In this document: one piece after another, positions 8,776-18,063 of the stretch | Layout of the letters: every line of letters starts with the position of its first letter | Position numbering within the stretch: position 1 is the first letter of the stretch | Assembly (NCBI RefSeq): GCF_000019185.1 | Contig: NC_010334.1 | Coordinates: 4,588,001 to 4,652,000, forward strand | Direction: 5' to 3' | From: Shewanella halifaxensis HAW-EB4 | GTDB taxonomy: Bacteria > Pseudomonadota > Gammaproteobacteria > Enterobacterales > Shewanellaceae | Length of the DNA stretch: 64,000 bases | Notes under the pieces: model-generated | The model's database searches: none | Told to the model about the DNA's origin: nothing | Seen by the model: only the letters and a program-made list of their open reading frames with translations | Made by a program: the position numbers and the translations under genes

Positions 8776-9090
8776 TTACAGACTTCCGTCGAGCAACGCC
8801 TCTGTTTTAGAAAAGTCATGCTGACTCGAAGGGTGAGTGTGCTTAACTGGCTCAACATAGGGATTTTTAGAAAAATTATAGTCACTCGTCGCAGCTAACG
8901 TCTTTGAAAAATCATGACGCGTTGAGACTCGTTGAATATTATTCGGCTGCTCTGCAGCAGAGATATTTTTAGAAAAGTCATAGTCAGCACGTGCTGCTAC
9001 TGTCTTTGAGAAATCAGGTCTTTCAGCCAATACTGAGGTAGAAATACAGCTAATCGCTACTGTTAAGGCTACGCTGGTTAACTTTTTCAT
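8776..9090 (-). CDS. Small exported protein with repeated DFSK motifs
   Basis: Unrecognised secreted protein of 104 residues. The ATG at 9090 is chosen over the longer frame because GGAG lies just upstream and it opens a clear Sec signal peptide ('MKKLTSVALTVAISCISTSVLA'-type start, cleavage near residue 22, here given in parts: MKKLTSVAL then ISTSVLA). The mature part of about 80 residues contains five (D/N)FSK motifs: PDFSKT, YDFSKN, HDFSKT, YNFSKN and HDFSKT. They alternate T and N types, with 12-residue spacing inside each pair ('DFSKTVAARADYDFSKN', 'DFSKTLAATSDYNFSKN') and about 20 residues between pairs. No cysteines or lipobox in the mature part. It has its own terminator, so it is probably transcribed alone. 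Confidence 0.75.
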   Translation of the reverse strand: MKKLTSVALTVAISCISTSVLAERPDFSKTVAARADYDFSKNISAAEQPNNIQRVSTRHDFSKTLAATSDYNFSKNPYVEPVKHTHPSSQHDFSKTEALLDGSL

Positions 9091-9227
9091 ATACAACTCC
9101 AATCTTATTTGCCCACATTCGATTAACAAACAGTCTACTTTACTTGTTTGTTTTAGAGAACAAAAAAGGGACAAATATTGCATTTTGATACAAATGAAAC
9201 ATAAAAAACTCAATATTAAAGCAGCAT

Positions 9228-9698
9228 TTATACGATTGGAGGTTTCATAACTATTTGAAGCAAAGCACTTTTTACTGACCAAGCAGGTGATTCTATTTTG
9301 TCAGTTGTTATGTCCTGATTTAACAACAAACTGATATTGGAGTCCAACCCCGCAGTACATTGACTGTGAGTTGTGCAGTGACCAGAGGACAACATTTGGC
9401 AACTTGCTTCACAAAGTGACGCACTCACCTGCTCGCCAAACTCAGCCACCAAACTAAATAAGTGATTGCTAAATAAACTTGAATCAATCTGAGTCGCGCT
9501 AGCATCGGTTACAGATCCACTACTATCGGCAATGCTCAACTCACTATTGAGCAAAATTGCAGATTGTTGCAGAGGCTCTTGTAGATGAACCTGACCCAGC
9601 CGATGTAACTGATCAGGCAGCGCCATCGCTGGAGTAAGCAGAAACTGCCCCAGTAAGGAAAAGAGTAATACCCAATGGGCGAAACGTCTGGCCATCAA
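9228..9698 (-). CDS. Cys-containing exported protein of unknown function
   Basis: Unrecognised protein of 156 residues with a Sec signal peptide ('RFAHWVLLFSLLGQFLL', cleavage after 'TPAMA' near residue 26). The mature part carries a cluster of cysteines ('SLCEASCQMLSSGHCTTHSQC') that could form disulphides or bind metal. Overall plan, exported with a short His/Cys cluster, resembles DUF2946-type small proteins, but the match is not good enough to name. The start is uncertain by one residue (two Met in a row) and no strong ribosome site is visible. It lies between the DFSK-repeat gene and the metalloprotease gene, both on the same strand. Confidence 0.6.
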   Translation of the reverse strand: MMARRFAHWVLLFSLLGQFLLTPAMALPDQLHRLGQVHLQEPLQQSAILLNSELSIADSSGSVTDASATQIDSSLFSNHLFSLVAEFGEQVSASLCEASCQMLSSGHCTTHSQCTAGLDSNISLLLNQDITTDKIESPAWSVKSALLQIVMKPPIV

Positions 9699-9787
9699 TG
9701 TACCAATTTTGTCACAAACAAAATGAAATCTACTCTGTAGACAAAGAGATAACGATATAGTTTCAATGACAAATAAATTTTTAAGAT

Positions 9788-9815
9788 AAAAAAAGCGCGA
9801 ATATTCGCGCTTTTG
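9788..9815 (-). terminator. Rho-independent terminator after the metalloprotease gene
   Basis: Perfect palindrome AAAAGCGCGAAT/ATTCGCGCTTTT flanked by A- and T-runs, so it can work on both strands. It lies about 35 bp beyond the metalloprotease stop at 9848. Confidence 0.85.
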
Positions 9816-9847
9816 ATATCGATTAATCCACTAATAAAATACAGAGA

Positions 9848-12253
9848 TCAAATCGGCGATCCCGGCGGCAACGTCAACGGCTTAGTGATTAACTTAGCCT
9901 TAGCATCGGTTAGGCCCTTTTCAACACCTTGCTGCAGCCATGCAAAGTGCGCCGCTTCATAAGCGCTCACACGCTTAACTTTACGTTTTAGCTGCTTAAT
10001 CGTATAAGCCAAACGCTCAGCCAGTTGTGCTTTCACTTCTGGGCGGGTTTTATCGTCATGATAAGCCTTAAGCAAGCTATCGAGCGTGACAGCATTGACT
10101 CGCATCCACACGCCTAACTCATGTCCGGTAGGAATATCGCTAAACAGGGTTGCGGCAAGCACTTTGTCGGTGAGTTTAGTCACCGATAACTGCTCTTTAT
10201 CACTCAAATAGGCTTGATTGACACGGTTGAGACGCTCAGGTGTGTAGATCTGTGACACGGTTAAGCGACTGAGTACTTCAGCCATGCCCACTGGATCGGT
10301 AATCACTCCAAGACCGGAATCGAAGCTCTCACGGGTGTTATAATAGTTGCCCGCCTTTGGCACTAATAGCTCTTGCAGCTTCTCATCGATAATCAACACA
10401 TCTGGCGACAGGCTTGCTAACAGGGCCTCAAGCGCCTGCTGCTGAATGGCAGGGGCAATATAGTGCCACGTGTTGCCATCGACACCATCGCTATAGCTGT
10501 AGGTGGTGCCACCGATCATCTTCGCCGCTGCGGCGATCTGAAAACGCGTCAGCAGGTAGATAGGTACAAATGCATCTTGAAGCTCGCCTTGGGGCTGTTC
10601 TGCAAGTAACGCTTCGGCAGAGAAATCACTAATAGCCTTGGCGCGCACCTGTGAAAGTCGGGTCAGTTCGGCCACAGGATCGTTGCCGTTATCCCAAAGG
10701 CTAGCATAAGCATTACTGGCTCCAGCGCTGCGAGAATCAGCCTCACCAATATATCTCAGGCCTTGTTTAGCCACATCATCACGCAGCTTAGCGAGGCCTT
10801 GCGCTTCCTCTTCTGCTGCCCCGTACTCACCATAGCCATAGGCCACGGTATATAGATCCCAAGCACCAATGCCTTCATCGTAAGGTTTGCTGATATCAAT
10901 TTTATCACCATTGAGAGTTACCATTGGATGCGGGTAGTCCATCACCGAGGCGTTGTTATTACTCGATGAGGAGAAGTTATGATCCAGCCCTAATGTGTGG
11001 CCAACTTCATGGGCAGAGAGCTGGCGAATACGCGCTAGCGCCAGCGCCATCGAAGCGTCATCGGCTGCGGCTCTGTCTTCCCAGCCAGCCGTTAAGCCCC
11101 GAGCAATAAGGTGATCTTGTCGTACGCGCTGACTGCCTAAGGTGACATGACCTTTGATGATCTCGCCGGTACGAGGATCGGTAACCGCCGATCCATAGGA
11201 CCAGCCTCGAGTTGCACGATGCACCCACTGGATCATGTTATAACGCACATCCTGTGGGTCGGCGTCTTCTGGCAGTAACTCGACCTTGAAGCCATTGATA
11301 AAGCCAGCATGGGTAAACGCATCTTCCCACCAGCTTGCCCCTTCTAGCAGCGCGGTTCTAATCGGCTCGGGTACGCCAGGATCGAGATAATAAGTAATTG
11401 GCTTAACCACTTGGCTTGGCGCCGAGCCTGGGGTGACTTTTTCTAAGCGGTGACGAAGAAGAAAACGCTGGCGAATATCTTCATCGACACGGGTACCATA
11501 ATCTAAGTACTCATCAGATAGATAACCGCTTAAAGGGTGATAAGCGCGTGCTTGGTAGCCCTCTTCTGGCAGCGCGATAAATGAATAACGCAGGCGCACC
11601 GATAGATGTTTAGCATCAGGGGTTACCTGAGCAACATAGTTCCCCTCTTTGGCGGCATCGAAGGTCAGTAGCACATCGATATCACTATTGCGCTCAAAGG
11701 ATTTAACCCCTTCCGGCAAAATAAGTGACTTAGTCTTGTCTAGGTTGTAACTGCCCTGCTTGGTTTGTTCCAGTACGTCACTGATCCCATGTAGATCGTT
11801 AACCACTAAGTCGTTGATCGCGACTAGATTACGCTTCCCGGTAACCAGCTTGCCACGCCATAACACTGACTCAGCAAAGGCTTCTTTGACGGCGCGCTGT
11901 TCGGCAGCGCTGTCCGTATCGGCACGGTAAGCCGTGTTAAGCTGCTTTAGAATAAGATAGGGACCATGGCGCTCAAATTGCACCATACGGGTACGTCCCA
12001 ATTGACCGCGATCGAGCCCGATATCGTTTGAGCCAACACCATGGGGTAGACTGGTTAGCATCAAAAAGGGTTGGTTAAGTTTATTCGCTTCGAGGTAGAG
12101 TTCCCCTGAAGACTTCTCATAGAACAGATTGATGAAACCTGTCGCTGCCTGACTTTTTTTAATCAATGTTGCGGTGTTTGTGGTGGCAGCCACAGCACTG
12201 GTCATAGGTACAACGGCGAGTGCCATTGCCAGCGCAAGCTTGTAGGGTCTCAT
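9848..12253 (-). CDS. Secreted zinc-dependent metalloprotease (DUF5117/DUF4953 type)
   Basis: Protein of 801 residues with a Sec signal peptide (cleavage after 'TSAVAA', about residue 23). Residues 415-425 form the metzincin zinc site HEVGHTLGLDH (HExxHxxGxxH), and 'ASVMDYPHP' about 25 residues later supplies the Met-turn. The regions before (propeptide-like, DUF5118/DUF5117) and after the site match the large bacterial family annotated as zinc-dependent metalloprotease, whose physiological substrates are poorly known. It probably acts in the periplasm or outside the cell. The start has a good AAGGAG site. It is separated from the upstream kinase gene by 186 bp with a weak hairpin, so it is likely transcribed alone. 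Confidence 0.92.
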   Translation of the reverse strand: MRPYKLALAMALAVVPMTSAVAATTNTATLIKKSQAATGFINLFYEKSSGELYLEANKLNQPFLMLTSLPHGVGSNDIGLDRGQLGRTRMVQFERHGPYLILKQLNTAYRADTDSAAEQRAVKEAFAESVLWRGKLVTGKRNLVAINDLVVNDLHGISDVLEQTKQGSYNLDKTKSLILPEGVKSFERNSDIDVLLTFDAAKEGNYVAQVTPDAKHLSVRLRYSFIALPEEGYQARAYHPLSGYLSDEYLDYGTRVDEDIRQRFLLRHRLEKVTPGSAPSQVVKPITYYLDPGVPEPIRTALLEGASWWEDAFTHAGFINGFKVELLPEDADPQDVRYNMIQWVHRATRGWSYGSAVTDPRTGEIIKGHVTLGSQRVRQDHLIARGLTAGWEDRAAADDASMALALARIRQLSAHEVGHTLGLDHNFSSSSNNNASVMDYPHPMVTLNGDKIDISKPYDEGIGAWDLYTVAYGYGEYGAAEEEAQGLAKLRDDVAKQGLRYIGEADSRSAGASNAYASLWDNGNDPVAELTRLSQVRAKAISDFSAEALLAEQPQGELQDAFVPIYLLTRFQIAAAAKMIGGTTYSYSDGVDGNTWHYIAPAIQQQALEALLASLSPDVLIIDEKLQELLVPKAGNYYNTRESFDSGLGVITDPVGMAEVLSRLTVSQIYTPERLNRVNQAYLSDKEQLSVTKLTDKVLAATLFSDIPTGHELGVWMRVNAVTLDSLLKAYHDDKTRPEVKAQLAERLAYTIKQLKRKVKRVSAYEAAHFAWLQQGVEKGLTDAKAKLITKPLTLPPGSPI

Positions 12254-12345
12254 TCGATCTCCTTGATCCTTGTTGGTCGCTATCGTACTCAGTTAGATAC
12301 AATAGTCTTTATTGTTATTATTAATATTGTTGAATAGCTTAATAA

Positions 12346-12371
12346 ATAGGCTTGCACTTTAGCAAGCCTAT
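12346..12371 (-). terminator. Probable terminator of the hybrid kinase gene
   Basis: 10-bp perfect inverted repeat ATAGGCTTGC / GCAAGCCTAT with a 6-nt loop, between the kinase stop and the metalloprotease start. On the minus strand it is followed only by TTATT, so termination may be partial. Confidence 0.6.
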
Positions 12372-12439
12372 CTTGATCTATTTGAGTAACAATCACTTAA
12401 GCGACTATCTTTATAGCATCAGGGTTTATAGCATCCGGC

Positions 12440-15400
12440 TTAGGACTTTCTGCCACATACGCCAATCCAATGACTTAACGTCTCAAATAGCTCGGTAAGC
12501 ACTATCGGCTTAGTGATGTGGGCATTCATCCCCGCCGCTAGACTCTTCTCTCTGTCACCAGACATGGCATGAGCCGTCATCGCAATCACCGGCAGCTCTT
12601 CGGTCGAGTAGCGTTTGCGTAGCTCTTTGGTCGCCGTAAGACCGTCCATCACCGGCATCTGAATATCCATCAATACCGCGTCATATTGAGTCTTGTCGAT
12701 CATATCCAAGGCTATCTGACCATTTTCGGCGACATCAACCGTATAACCCGCACTCTTAAGTAACTCGGTAGCCACTTGCTGGTTAATAAAATTGTCTTCA
12801 ACCAATAACACGTAACCGCTATCTTTATCAGCCACCTCTTCCACACTCTCGGGCAGTGGGTTTAAACTTGGCTCGTCGGCAAACGCAGAGATGACCTCAT
12901 CAAATAGCGCTGAGGCTTTAAATGGCTTTTGCAATAAGGCATAAACATTAGCCTGCTCGACATCTTTGTGCATCGGCTCGGCAGTGTAGGCCGTCATCAT
13001 GATGATGATGGGTCGCTTCTCCAATCGGCCATCGGCCACCATGGCATCGATCTGCTTGATAACTTCGATACCATCCATTTCAGGCATCATCCAGTCAAGC
13101 AATAACAGATCGACAGGATTCTTACCTAGCTTATATAAGCCTTCAGGGCCACTAGCAGCAGTGTCAACATTAAAATGAAAATCACGTAATACGCTCGAGT
13201 AGATCTGCAGCGCAGTTGGATTATCATCGATAACTAAGGTCTTTAGATGACCTAAGGTTTCCGGCACCACAAGCGGCAAGACCTCAGCCTCTTCGGCAAT
13301 CTCAAAGCTAATGGTAAAGCTAAAGGTACTACCCACCCCCATTTCACTTTCAACCTGCATGGTGCCGCCCATCATAGACACTAGATGCTTACTGATAGAG
13401 AGTCCAAGACCGGTACCACCATACTTACGGGTGGTAGAACCATCGGCTTGGGCAAAGGCATCAAACAGGGTCGCTTGTTGCTCTTTACTAATACCAATAC
13501 CGGTATCTCGCACCCAGAATTTAAGGGTGATGCGGTGATCGCGCTCCCCCACATCTTCACAGCCGAGCTCAATCTCACCGGATTGAGTGAACTTCACCGC
13601 ATTAGACAACATATTAATCAGGACCTGCCCTAAACGCAGGGGGTCACCTTCAAGAATGAGCCCCGCTGTAACAGGGGCATACAGCAGTAATTCGACTCCC
13701 TTCTCCTGCGCCTTCAGAGCATTAATATCCAGTGCATGATCAAGCACCTTATCCAGCGGGAAGCCGATACGCTCAAGCTCTAACTTACCCGCTTCAATCT
13801 TGGAGAAATCCAAGATATCGTTGATGATCCGCAGCAAAGAGTGCGCCGAGAAACCCGCTTTCTCAAGGTAGTCTTTTTGCTGCGGCGTCAAAGAGGTGCG
13901 CTGCGCTAGCTGCAACATACCAATAATGGCATTCATCCGCGTGCGAATTTCATGACTCATATTAGCCAAGAATTCACTCTTATATAGGTTGGCCATCTCA
14001 GCATCTTGCTTGGCTTCGAGCATCGCCACTTCATTACGTTTATGGCGGGTAATATCTTTGTGAGTACCCACCATACGTTTAGGCTGCTTTTTCGGGGTGA
14101 ATTCCACCACACGTCCACGAGACAATAACCAGTGATATTCACCATTCTTGCCTAGCATTCTAAATTCGATATCGTAGGCACCGACTGGATTAGCAAGATA
14201 TTGCTCTCGATACTCTTCCACACGAATGCGATCGTCCGGATGAATAAGCTCGTCGATAGTACTCACTAATGCGGGGAATTCGTTGACCTTATAACCCAGC
14301 ATTGAATAGTAGGCAGGGTTACAGATAATCTGCTCCGAGTCTAAATACCAATCCCATAGACCATCTTCTACCGCATCCATGGCTAAGTGGTAACGCTCCT
14401 CCGATAGACGTAATTGCTCCGCCGACTCATATTCACGCGTCACATCACGCCACACGGCAATCAGACCTAACAGCTCACCACGGCGGTTATAGAAAGGTAT
14501 TTTTAAGGTGTCGAGTAGCACAGGCTTACCAGCAAGCTCGACCTTCTCTTGATAACGAAGTGGCGTTCTATCGGTCAGTACCCGTTCATCTTCTGCGCGA
14601 ATACGCAACGACTGTTCATCGGGTGCCAGTGCATCAGAGAACTGGCCGATCATTTCACTCTCGCTAAAGCCCAGCATACGCTCAGCAGATTTATTACAAC
14701 CTAGATAACGCCCCTCTTTGTCTTTAAACACAATCGCTTCAGGGATCGAGTCGAGCAGTGAACGCAGTAAAGCGTATTCTTGCTCGCGGCGCTCGGTGGT
14801 ATCTTTAAGTCGCTCGGTGCGCTGCGCCACCAGCTTATCGAGCCGCCGGTTTTGCTCCGCCAAGTGCCGGGTATATTGTTTGTTCTCTTCAAAAATCCGA
14901 CTCACCAACTGGAACCAAGGCGCCCAGCCAACGGTTATTTTTTCCGGAGGCTTGATAGGTTCTGCCGAACACTCCTCTAAGTGAGTCAGCAATCGAGAAG
15001 CGGGATTAACGAATGACCGGCGAGTCTGCCAGTGCACTATGGTCACCAAAATCGATAGCGCTAAGACAACCAGCACGAATGTCATCTCCAGCTTTTCCCA
15101 TGAATCTTTAAACAGGTCGTCGACATCTTGCAGATACAGTAAGCGCCATGGCGCATTATGTAGCGCAACCGAATGAATATAATAGCCGTTACGAATAATA
15201 CCTTCGTGAGCATCGAACAGCTCAGACTCTGGGATAGAGTGCAGCTCCGATGGGATCTTCTGGCTGATATGATAAACACGGTTAATATCTGAATTGTCGA
15301 TGTCGCTGTGGGTCAAAATATTATTGTTTTGATCCAGTAAGATCACCGTACCTGGCATTTTAAAATAGAGCCGGATCTGTTTTCTCAGTGACGCCAGCGT

Positions 15401-16144
15401 CATATCTAGGTTGATCGAACCGATAAACTCATCTTCGAGGTAAATTGGCACCCCTAATGTGGTTAATAAGCCTTTACCTGTAGGCTCCACATAGGCGGGA
15501 CTCCAGGCCACACTGCGCTGAGGGTTGTTAGCTGGGGTCACTAACTGAAACTGTTTCTTATTTAGCAGCTCATCACGAAAGCGCTGCTCATCCGATGGCC
15601 ACGGAAAATAAGACATGATACGGCGCTTGGAGATGTAATAGATAGAAGAAGCCTTGGGGGCGGCTTCATTGGCAACAGGGAAAGAAAGGGATAACTCGAA
15701 CAACATCTCAAGTTCTTGATAGAACTTATCGCTACGACCGTTTAATGAACCAGCGCCAGTGATACGCCCCATATTGGTAAACGGCTTGCCGCTTTTGGCA
15801 TAGCTTGGCTCTAGGGTAAAGAACTGGCCACTCTCGTTAAACTTTTCGTATTGAGGCAGTCGGTCCTTACGTACTAACTCCCCTAAGCGTAAATGGTCTA
15901 CCGCAACATTACGTAAGCTCTTAACCGCACGAATACTCGATTCCAGCAGTAAGTCGACCTGTAGCACATGCCGCTCGACTAACTCTTCCGTTTGCTCTAT
16001 GAGCTGGGCCTTTTGTCCGTCAAATGACACCCAAGCGGTTGCCAAAGCCATGATGATTACGCCGATATAGGTGTAAAAAACCGCTCTGTTATAGTTTTTC
16101 TGAATCGTTGACTTTAGCTGAAGAGTCGGCTCAATCCGTTTCAT
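12440..16144 (-). CDS. Hybrid sensor histidine kinase (Cache-PAS-PAS-HisKA-HATPase-REC-REC)
   Basis: Protein of 1234 residues. TM1 is at about 20-42 and TM2 at about 355-375, enclosing a periplasmic Cache-type sensor. The cytoplasmic part has PAS (about 455-575), PAS/PAC (about 585-710), HisKA (about 720-790), HATPase with N and G boxes ('LINMLSNAVKFT', 'DTGIGIS', 'GGTGLGLSIS'), and two receivers with Asp in 'LLDWMMPEMDG' and 'LMDIQMPVMDG'. No HPt domain follows, so a separate phosphotransfer protein is expected. The H-box reads HEIRTRMN around His731: Arg736 stands where nearly all kinases of this class have Pro. No response-regulator partner is adjacent. The ligand is unknown. Confidence 0.93.
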   Translation of the reverse strand: MKRIEPTLQLKSTIQKNYNRAVFYTYIGVIIMALATAWVSFDGQKAQLIEQTEELVERHVLQVDLLLESSIRAVKSLRNVAVDHLRLGELVRKDRLPQYEKFNESGQFFTLEPSYAKSGKPFTNMGRITGAGSLNGRSDKFYQELEMLFELSLSFPVANEAAPKASSIYYISKRRIMSYFPWPSDEQRFRDELLNKKQFQLVTPANNPQRSVAWSPAYVEPTGKGLLTTLGVPIYLEDEFIGSINLDMTLASLRKQIRLYFKMPGTVILLDQNNNILTHSDIDNSDINRVYHISQKIPSELHSIPESELFDAHEGIIRNGYYIHSVALHNAPWRLLYLQDVDDLFKDSWEKLEMTFVLVVLALSILVTIVHWQTRRSFVNPASRLLTHLEECSAEPIKPPEKITVGWAPWFQLVSRIFEENKQYTRHLAEQNRRLDKLVAQRTERLKDTTERREQEYALLRSLLDSIPEAIVFKDKEGRYLGCNKSAERMLGFSESEMIGQFSDALAPDEQSLRIRAEDERVLTDRTPLRYQEKVELAGKPVLLDTLKIPFYNRRGELLGLIAVWRDVTREYESAEQLRLSEERYHLAMDAVEDGLWDWYLDSEQIICNPAYYSMLGYKVNEFPALVSTIDELIHPDDRIRVEEYREQYLANPVGAYDIEFRMLGKNGEYHWLLSRGRVVEFTPKKQPKRMVGTHKDITRHKRNEVAMLEAKQDAEMANLYKSEFLANMSHEIRTRMNAIIGMLQLAQRTSLTPQQKDYLEKAGFSAHSLLRIINDILDFSKIEAGKLELERIGFPLDKVLDHALDINALKAQEKGVELLLYAPVTAGLILEGDPLRLGQVLINMLSNAVKFTQSGEIELGCEDVGERDHRITLKFWVRDTGIGISKEQQATLFDAFAQADGSTTRKYGGTGLGLSISKHLVSMMGGTMQVESEMGVGSTFSFTISFEIAEEAEVLPLVVPETLGHLKTLVIDDNPTALQIYSSVLRDFHFNVDTAASGPEGLYKLGKNPVDLLLLDWMMPEMDGIEVIKQIDAMVADGRLEKRPIIIMMTAYTAEPMHKDVEQANVYALLQKPFKASALFDEVISAFADEPSLNPLPESVEEVADKDSGYVLLVEDNFINQQVATELLKSAGYTVDVAENGQIALDMIDKTQYDAVLMDIQMPVMDGLTATKELRKRYSTEELPVIAMTAHAMSGDREKSLAAGMNAHITKPIVLTELFETLSHWIGVCGRKS

Positions 16145-16270
16145 TTACAACCCTTGATATACTCTCTCGAGATTATTCAAAATGCGCACCATCCCTAAGA
16201 CAGAACTTTGGGGTTAATAATATCAGTAAGATAGCTTTCAATAATAGCTTAAAAATGTAACTTAAAAGTT

Positions 16271-16297
16271 AAAAAAGACCTCAACAAATGTGAGGCC
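16271..16297 (-). terminator. Rho-independent terminator of the PhoH gene
   Basis: 7-bp inverted repeat GACCTCA / TGAGGCC (one wobble) with a 7-nt loop, followed on the minus strand by a run of six T. It lies 30 bp beyond the phoH-like stop. Confidence 0.8.
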
Positions 16298-16327
16298 TAA
16301 TTGATTTACTAGCCAAAACAGAGCTGG

Positions 16328-17722
16328 CTAGAGATTTTCTTCAGCAAACTCAGCGAGACGAGAGCGTACAACACCGTTTAGATAGATGTTTGCACTGCCA
16401 TCGAAATTTTTAAAACGTTCGACAATATAAGTGAGTCCTGAGGTCACGGCGGTTAAATAATTGGAGTCAATTTGCGCAAGGTTACCACTACAAATAAGCT
16501 TAGTGCCCTCGCCCATTCGAGTGATCATGGTTTTTATCTGTGAAGCGGTTAAATTTTGGCACTCATCGAGGATGACTACCGAATTTTGAATCGAGCGACC
16601 ACGCATAAAATTAATCGACTTAAACTGAATATTGGCTTTATCCATGATGTAGTTCATGCTGCCACTCGGGTTGACATCATTTTTATGTAGCACCTCTAAG
16701 GTGTCGGTGATTGCTGCTAACCAAGGGGTCATCTTCTCCTCTTCGGTGCCCGGTAAGAAGCCAATAGACTCGGCTATTTCAGGTGTATTACGGGTGACGA
16801 TAACTTTCTCGTACTTACCACGCTCAACCACCAGCTCCAGTGCGGCCGCCATGGCCAGTAGGGTCTTACCACAACCTGCAGGCCCGGTTAAGATCACCAT
16901 ATCAATATCTGGATCGAGCAGCGCTTGCATCGCCATACCTTGATAGACGTTCTTAGGTCTAATGCCCCACGCCTCAAGGTTAAGCAGTCTTTCTTGGCCC
17001 AGATCTAAAAACTTAAGCTCGGTCGGGGTTTTATCGACAATACGTCCGCAAAACTCACTACTGTCATCGAGTAGATATTGATTGGTGTAAAACAGATCTT
17101 CGCCGAGTTTTTCGAGCGGCACACTATGCACAGTATGGCGACCATTACTCTGTGTTTTCACTTCATCGGTATGCTGCCAAAAATCCCCTTCGAAGCGATG
17201 AAAACCTTTAGTTAGAAAGCGAATATCATCGATAAGTTGATCGGTACGGTAATCTTCCACCTGCTCAATACCCGCACCTTTGGCTTTAAGGCGCATATTG
17301 ATATCTTTGGTAACCAGTACCACTTTACGAGGTTGATGTAACTCTTGTAGGTGTAGCGCTGTATTAATGATGCGGTTGTCGTTATTGTCACCTGGCATGC
17401 TACCTATGGTGAACTCTATTTGATGGTCGGGGAAAATGGATAAGGTGCCACTCACATCGGCGTGGTCTTCACGTCTTGGTAGGGGAACCCCTTTGACTAT
17501 TTGCTCGGGTGTGGTTTTACCACCTAAAATATCTTCTAATGCTCTAATCGCAACTCGAGCATCACGGCTGACGTCTCGTTTTCTATCCTTAATCAGATCC
17601 AGCTCTTCCAGAACTGTCATTGGCACGACTACGTCATGTTCCTTAAATGAATAGATAGCTAAGGGTTCATGCAGTAATACGTTGGTATCCAGTACAAACA
17701 ACTTTCTGTCGTCTTGTCCCAT
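16328..17722 (-). CDS. PIN domain-PhoH family ATPase
   Basis: Protein of 464 residues joining an N-terminal PIN ribonuclease domain (about 1-150; acidic site in 'FVLDTNVLLHEP' and 'VLEELDLIKDRK') to a C-terminal PhoH ATPase (about 245-460). Walker A is 'LTGPAGCGKTLLA' near residue 280, and Walker B 'VVILDECQNLT' follows. This is the PhoH2-like architecture (as in Bacillus YlaK), proposed to couple RNA unwinding with cleavage. It is cytoplasmic. The ATG has a near-ideal GGAGG site. It is divergent from rapA, and a terminator follows, so it is probably monocistronic. Confidence 0.93.
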   Translation of the reverse strand: MGQDDRKLFVLDTNVLLHEPLAIYSFKEHDVVVPMTVLEELDLIKDRKRDVSRDARVAIRALEDILGGKTTPEQIVKGVPLPRREDHADVSGTLSIFPDHQIEFTIGSMPGDNNDNRIINTALHLQELHQPRKVVLVTKDINMRLKAKGAGIEQVEDYRTDQLIDDIRFLTKGFHRFEGDFWQHTDEVKTQSNGRHTVHSVPLEKLGEDLFYTNQYLLDDSSEFCGRIVDKTPTELKFLDLGQERLLNLEAWGIRPKNVYQGMAMQALLDPDIDMVILTGPAGCGKTLLAMAAALELVVERGKYEKVIVTRNTPEIAESIGFLPGTEEEKMTPWLAAITDTLEVLHKNDVNPSGSMNYIMDKANIQFKSINFMRGRSIQNSVVILDECQNLTASQIKTMITRMGEGTKLICSGNLAQIDSNYLTAVTSGLTYIVERFKNFDGSANIYLNGVVRSRLAEFAEENL

Positions 17723-18063
17723 GGCGCCTCCAATTGTGCATTAGTGTCAATTACAAGATCGCTGCAGCTCCTTTTGTTAGTTATAAATTTGTTAACAACA
17801 ATTCCATATTGCCACCAATAAGTTTCAGCTTCAATGCTCTAAATAAGTTTTTAGGCCTCAGCTTAGTTTTTTTAAGCGCTAACCATTGATATCGAGCTGA
17901 TATGATTGGGCGATGTCACAAAAAAATACTTCGGTGCAACTGATTATTTAGTACACTATTACTTCAGATTAGGGCGAATATTAGCGGGTTCAATTTTCAA
18001 TATGCTCGCGATTGGTATAACATACGCGCCCCTTGTGATTCACCCAGTATATGAGAATTTTAA
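17723..18063. other. Divergent intergenic region, phoH-like gene / rapA
   Basis: 341 bp, AT-rich, holding the promoters of two divergent genes. I see no additional gene, strong hairpin or recognisable operator. Confidence 0.5.
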
